NCBI RefSeq assembly: GCF_000745855.1
Contig: NZ_JQKD01000004.1
Location: 244,021-308,020 of the forward strand
DNA from: Xenophilus azovorans DSM 13620
GTDB taxonomy: Bacteria; Pseudomonadota; Gammaproteobacteria; Burkholderiales; Burkholderiaceae_C
Length of the DNA stretch: 64,000 bases
Direction: 5' to 3'
Notes under the pieces: generated by a model
What the model was told of the DNA's origin: nothing
Database searches by the model: none
Seen by the model: only the letters and a program-made list of their open reading frames with translations
Shown: piece by piece, positions 61,048 to 64,000 of the stretch
How positions within the stretch are numbered: position 1 is the first letter of the stretch
Layout: each line of letters opens with the position of its first letter
Position numbers and translations under genes: made by a program

Positions 61048-62292
61048 CTAGGCCTCCACCCGTAGGGGGTTTGTACCGTACAAACCCCCTGCCTGGGCCG
61101 GCAACTGCCTTGCCCAGGCATTGCGAATCGAGACCTCGATGTGCTGTACAAAGAGGTCATAGGCGTCCCGGGCACGCTTGTACGTCTTGTCCTTGCCATC
61201 CCCCGCCTCGCTGTCATAGACGGTCCCGAACCCGGAAGACTTTTGGGAGGCGATCGACGTGCGCGGGATCTCCAATGGCAACACCTTCTCCTTGTAGGTG
61301 GCGCCAATCCATTCCCGCACGGCATCCGCTGTGGTCGACGCACCGCGACCGGCCTTGGGCGGTACACGCGACAGGAGAATATTGATGAAATCGAAGTTCT
61401 TGGTCTGTCCGCGGCCTTCCAGCATTGTCTGGGTCAGGTCGGAGAACAGGGACCAGAACTGGGTGGAAGAGGCGAAGTCCAGCGTCTCAGGAGGTAGCGG
61501 CATGATGATGCCGTTGGCCGCCATCAGCGCGTTGATCGTCAGGTAGGACAGGGCAGGTGGGCTGTCGATGATGATGACGTCGTAATCCGCCCGCACGTCA
61601 TCGATCCCGAGATCCAGGACCCTGTAGAACTCGAAGCCCGACAATCCCTCCTTGCCCTGCCTGGAAGGCAGCATGAACTCCGCGTCGAACAGCGAGCTCG
61701 CGGCTGGCACCAGGTCCAGTCCGTCCCAGTATGTGCTTCGGATCATCGGCCGCACGGTCATGGATGAGCCATCGGCCAGCGACATGATCGTGTCCTTGGC
61801 GCTGATCTCGACATCGGGGAGGATGCCGAAGAGGGTGGTCAGCGAGGCCTGAGGATCGGTGTCGATCACGAGTACCTTGTGGCCCAGCAACGTCAGCCCC
61901 TGGGCCAGCGTCATGGCCGTGGTGGTCTTCGTGGTGCCCCCTTTGAAGTTCGCGATGGAGATCGTGATCGCTTCCGCGCCTTCGGGGCGTAGCATCTCCT
62001 TGCGGTAATCCCGCACCCACTGGCGCGTTTCGGCCAAGGTGAACAGCCTTTTGCGCCCGTTGGACACCAATGTTCCCGAAGGCATATCCTTACGGCTCGC
62101 GACACGGTGGGCGAACGAACCCCGCGAGGTGGCCTCGCATAGGGTGGCCACCTGGTCGGCGCTGAAGGACGGCGCGGCCTTGCGAACCATCGGCGCCAAC
62201 ATCGCCGAGCGGATGCTCGACAACATGGCTGCCGCGTCCTCGGCCTGCTGGTGCACGCTGGCCAGCGTGATTTGGGGTCGAATTTCCATCAT
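61048..62292 (-). CDS. parA: ParA-family plasmid partition ATPase
   Basis: 414 aa, type Ia. N-terminal about 95 residues with a winged-helix-like DNA-binding region (KDMPSGTLVSNGRKRLFTLA), then the deviant Walker A NFKGGTTKTTTAMTLAQGL with the signature lysines, Walker A' DTDPQASLT, Walker B IIIDSPPALSYLTINAL and the helical VPPKAGRGASTTADAV region. It moves plasmid copies using ParB-bound DNA. The last codons (GGLYGTNPLRVEA) are written through the second palindrome, so the 3' end overlaps a binding site. Confidence 0.93.
   Translation of the reverse strand: MMEIRPQITLASVHQQAEDAAAMLSSIRSAMLAPMVRKAAPSFSADQVATLCEATSRGSFAHRVASRKDMPSGTLVSNGRKRLFTLAETRQWVRDYRKEMLRPEGAEAITISIANFKGGTTKTTTAMTLAQGLTLLGHKVLVIDTDPQASLTTLFGILPDVEISAKDTIMSLADGSSMTVRPMIRSTYWDGLDLVPAASSLFDAEFMLPSRQGKEGLSGFEFYRVLDLGIDDVRADYDVIIIDSPPALSYLTINALMAANGIIMPLPPETLDFASSTQFWSLFSDLTQTMLEGRGQTKNFDFINILLSRVPPKAGRGASTTADAVREWIGATYKEKVLPLEIPRTSIASQKSSGFGTVYDSEAGDGKDKTYKRARDAYDLFVQHIEVSIRNAWARQLPAQAGGLYGTNPLRVEA
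61065..61089. promoter_or_regulatory. 25-bp palindrome (centromere or operator candidate), copy 2
   Basis: Same core as copy 1, lengthened by one G and one C (GGGGGTTTGTAC, a central C, and the complement). It overlaps the last codons of parA and is 100 bp from copy 1, about ten helical turns centre to centre. Confidence 0.75.
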
Positions 62293-62811
62293 TGAACGAG
62301 TTGGTGATTGACGGCGCGATTGTGCGTGTTAGACGTGTTTTGCGCAAACGGGCGAAGTTTCGTCCAATCCTTCCATCCTCTTTCCTGAAAAAGCTCCAGA
62401 AGTCCGGCGTTGGGCTTTTTAGAGGTCAAATACCTTTAAGCCCTTTAATCCTTTACAAAGAATATATTCAATGAAATCAATAAGTTAGGAGTTGTTTTGG
62501 AGGCTTATCGGTGAAGACTGGAGGTTTTCCAGTCGACGCCAGAGTGGATACGGTGGGATGCGGAGCACGTTCAGGCCGCAGGGAGAGTGGATACGGTAAA
62601 GCGGAAATTCCGGCAGTGGACCCGGCTTCCAGACCCAGTCTTGTCCTGTGAAGCCGCCAAACCGGAGCCTTTACAGTGAGCCAGGGCGCCTGAGGCTCAG
62701 CGGGGCCCGCGCTGAAAGCGGAGCTTTTACGGTAACCCATATGTGGAAAGCGCGATTGCGACAAGTGAATCGACGTTTCACATGAAGCCCGCACTGCGCT
62801 ACAGTCGCGCC
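62293..62811. other. Probable replication origin region
   Basis: No gene is encoded in these 519 bp between the parA start and the divergent rep gene. 62410-62500 is strongly A+T-rich (for example TTTAAGCCCTTTAATCC, AATATATTCAATG), a likely unwinding element. Repeats follow: AGAGTGGATACGGT at 62541-62554 and 62584-62597; CGGAGCCTTTACAGT at 62663-62677 and CGGAGCTTTTACGGT at 62719-62733. Such iteron-like repeats beside a Rep gene fit an iteron-controlled origin. Promoters for both parA and rep must also lie here. Confidence 0.6.
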
Positions 62812-64000
62812 ATGGTCACAGGAGCAAGCCGAGAAGTTTCGACGCCCGCGCGCGGGCCGGTGCCATTGCTCAAGCCCGTGTTCTCGCTGGCGCTGGTGCC
62901 TCAGAACAACAAGATCACCGCGTTGGGTCGCAGAACGTGGAATGTATTGCTTCATATCGCACAGAACCAGGGACTGGAGCGGGAAACGTTTCGCGCCGCA
63001 TTGACCGACATCGTCAAAGGCCTGGACTACAACAGCGGGGACATGAAGATCATCAAGACGCACCTGCGTTCGATGATCACCACGCTGGTGGAGTGGCAGT
63101 CACCCACTGCAGGCGAGTGGCAAACGTGGGATGTGTGCGGCATGCTCTCGCATGCGAGGCTCACCAAGGAACGCGGACAGGTCTGGGTCGAATGGTCGTA
63201 TGCGGTGAACATGCGCAACGAACTGCTGGATCCTGAAATCTTTGCAAAGCTGTCGCTGGAAGTCATCTCGCAGCTGGGCTCCCATCCCGCGGTGGCGCTC
63301 TACGAGATCTGTTCCCGCTACCTGGGTGTCGGGCAGACGGCACGCAAGCCATGGACCTGGTGGCGGCCCGTGTTGCTGGGGCGGCCCGACGATGAACGTC
63401 TGCAGCGCCTCGAGTACCGCATCTTCAAGCGCGATACCCTGCGGCCCGCGCTCGCCGAAATCAATGCCCTGGCGGACATCGAGATCGAGATGCTCGAGTT
63501 CAAGGCGGGGCGGTTTGTGTCAGATCTTCAGTTCACCGTACGCAAGAAGCCTCAGCGGGTTCTGGCGCTGCAGCAACGCTCGGCCGCCGAGCCGGTCGAT
63601 GTCGCCGTGCTGGCGAGCGCCGAGAGGCTGGGCATTGACCACACCCGGATCGAGCGGCTGATCGAGGAGTTCGGCGACGCGGCCGTCGCCACCGCGATCG
63701 AGGCGGTCGAGAAACGCGCGGCCACCGCCTTTCCGGAGCCGCTTCGCGATCCGCTCCGCTACTTGAAAAGCGTGCTGCCAGGCCATCTGGCGGCGCAGGA
63801 AGAGGCGAGCGAGAAGGCCGTGGCGGCCAAGGAGCCGGAAGTCGTGCGCGTGGCACCGAGCGACAGGCTGGCTCAATGGGAGAAGAAATGGCTTGCGGAA
63901 CGCATCGAACTGTTGGCTGCCGAACTGGCAGCACTGCCTTCCGAACGTCAGGCCGAGCTGGTGCAAGGACTCCAGGAGGATCTGGTGCGTCGAAATGCGC
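62812..64000 (+). CDS. repA: Plasmid replication initiator protein (runs off window)
   Basis: At least 396 codons, open to the window end. It begins MVTGASREVSTPARG (an in-frame ATG at 62782 would add ten residues). PLLKPVFSLALVPQNNKITA with LGRRTWNVLLHIAQNQGL is the start of the Rep_3/RepA initiator winged-helix, then YNSGDMKIIKTHLRSMITTL and SHPAVALYEICSRYLGVGQT, the second winged helix being about residues 150-250. It initiates replication by binding the repeats upstream. The C-terminal continuation is alpha-helical and charged. The divergent layout to parA is common in plasmids of Burkholderiales. Confidence 0.85.
   Translation, partial: MVTGASREVSTPARGPVPLLKPVFSLALVPQNNKITALGRRTWNVLLHIAQNQGLERETFRAALTDIVKGLDYNSGDMKIIKTHLRSMITTLVEWQSPTAGEWQTWDVCGMLSHARLTKERGQVWVEWSYAVNMRNELLDPEIFAKLSLEVISQLGSHPAVALYEICSRYLGVGQTARKPWTWWRPVLLGRPDDERLQRLEYRIFKRDTLRPALAEINALADIEIEMLEFKAGRFVSDLQFTVRKKPQRVLALQQRSAAEPVDVAVLASAERLGIDHTRIERLIEEFGDAAVATAIEAVEKRAATAFPEPLRDPLRYLKSVLPGHLAAQEEASEKAVAAKEPEVVRVAPSDRLAQWEKKWLAERIELLAAELAALPSERQAELVQGLQEDLVRRNA

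Overview
The window is about 64 kb of high-GC DNA from a beta-proteobacterium, most likely Burkholderiales. The pointers are Bug/TctC-type periplasmic receptors, a neutrophil-type trimeric porin remnant, AAHS and ACS transporters, and dense aromatic catabolic operons. The right end carries parB, parA and a Rep-type initiator (59.7-64 kb), so the DNA probably belongs to a catabolic plasmid or secondary replicon. No tRNA, rRNA or CRISPR array was seen.

Layout. (1) 1-7 kb, minus strand: an acyl-CoA module (start of an AMP ligase, acyl-CoA dehydrogenase, 2-oxoacid dehydrogenase E1alpha/E1beta/E2, two enoyl-CoA hydratases of which one is frameshifted) with an IclR regulator. (2) 7-13 kb: a decayed zone with a TctC pseudogene, a porin pseudogene, a DUF35 protein plus cysteine-less thiolase pair, and LysR and ISKra4-type transposase remnants beside a 76-bp direct repeat. 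(3) 13-20.4 kb, minus: a BenAB/BenD-like set with an AAHS transporter, and an AndAc/AndAd-like Rieske oxygenase with a Rieske ferredoxin and a PdxA-family (TphB-like) dehydrogenase. (4) 20.5-31.5 kb, minus: an ACMSD-type amidohydrolase, TetR, MFS, SDR, a p-cumate-type extradiol dioxygenase and Rieske oxygenase, and a livFGMHK ABC transporter. (5) 31.6-32.4 kb: kinase and IS630 remnants. (6) 32.4-45.4 kb, minus: a complete catechol meta-cleavage operon with a fourth Rieske oxygenase. Divergent from it are a GntR regulator and a ferredoxin reductase. (7) 47.5-59.4 kb: a mobile-element zone in which a recombinase-in-trio (RIT) element splits a large tyrosine-recombinase gene, next to a minimal TniA/TniB transposon and a second, intact copy of the large recombinase. 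(8) 59.7-64 kb: the partition and replication module.

How it fits together. Importers (Liv, AAHS, two other MFS proteins, Bug) bring in aromatic acids. Four different Rieske terminal oxygenases hydroxylate the rings, apparently sharing one Rieske ferredoxin and one FAD reductase. Dihydrodiol dehydrogenases (BenD-like, PdxA-like, SDRs) make catechols, and two extradiol dioxygenases cleave them. The DmpC/DmpI/DmpH and DmpD branches, then DmpE/DmpG/DmpF, finish to pyruvate and acetyl-CoA. Side-chain acids could be handled by the acyl-CoA module; that last link is inference.
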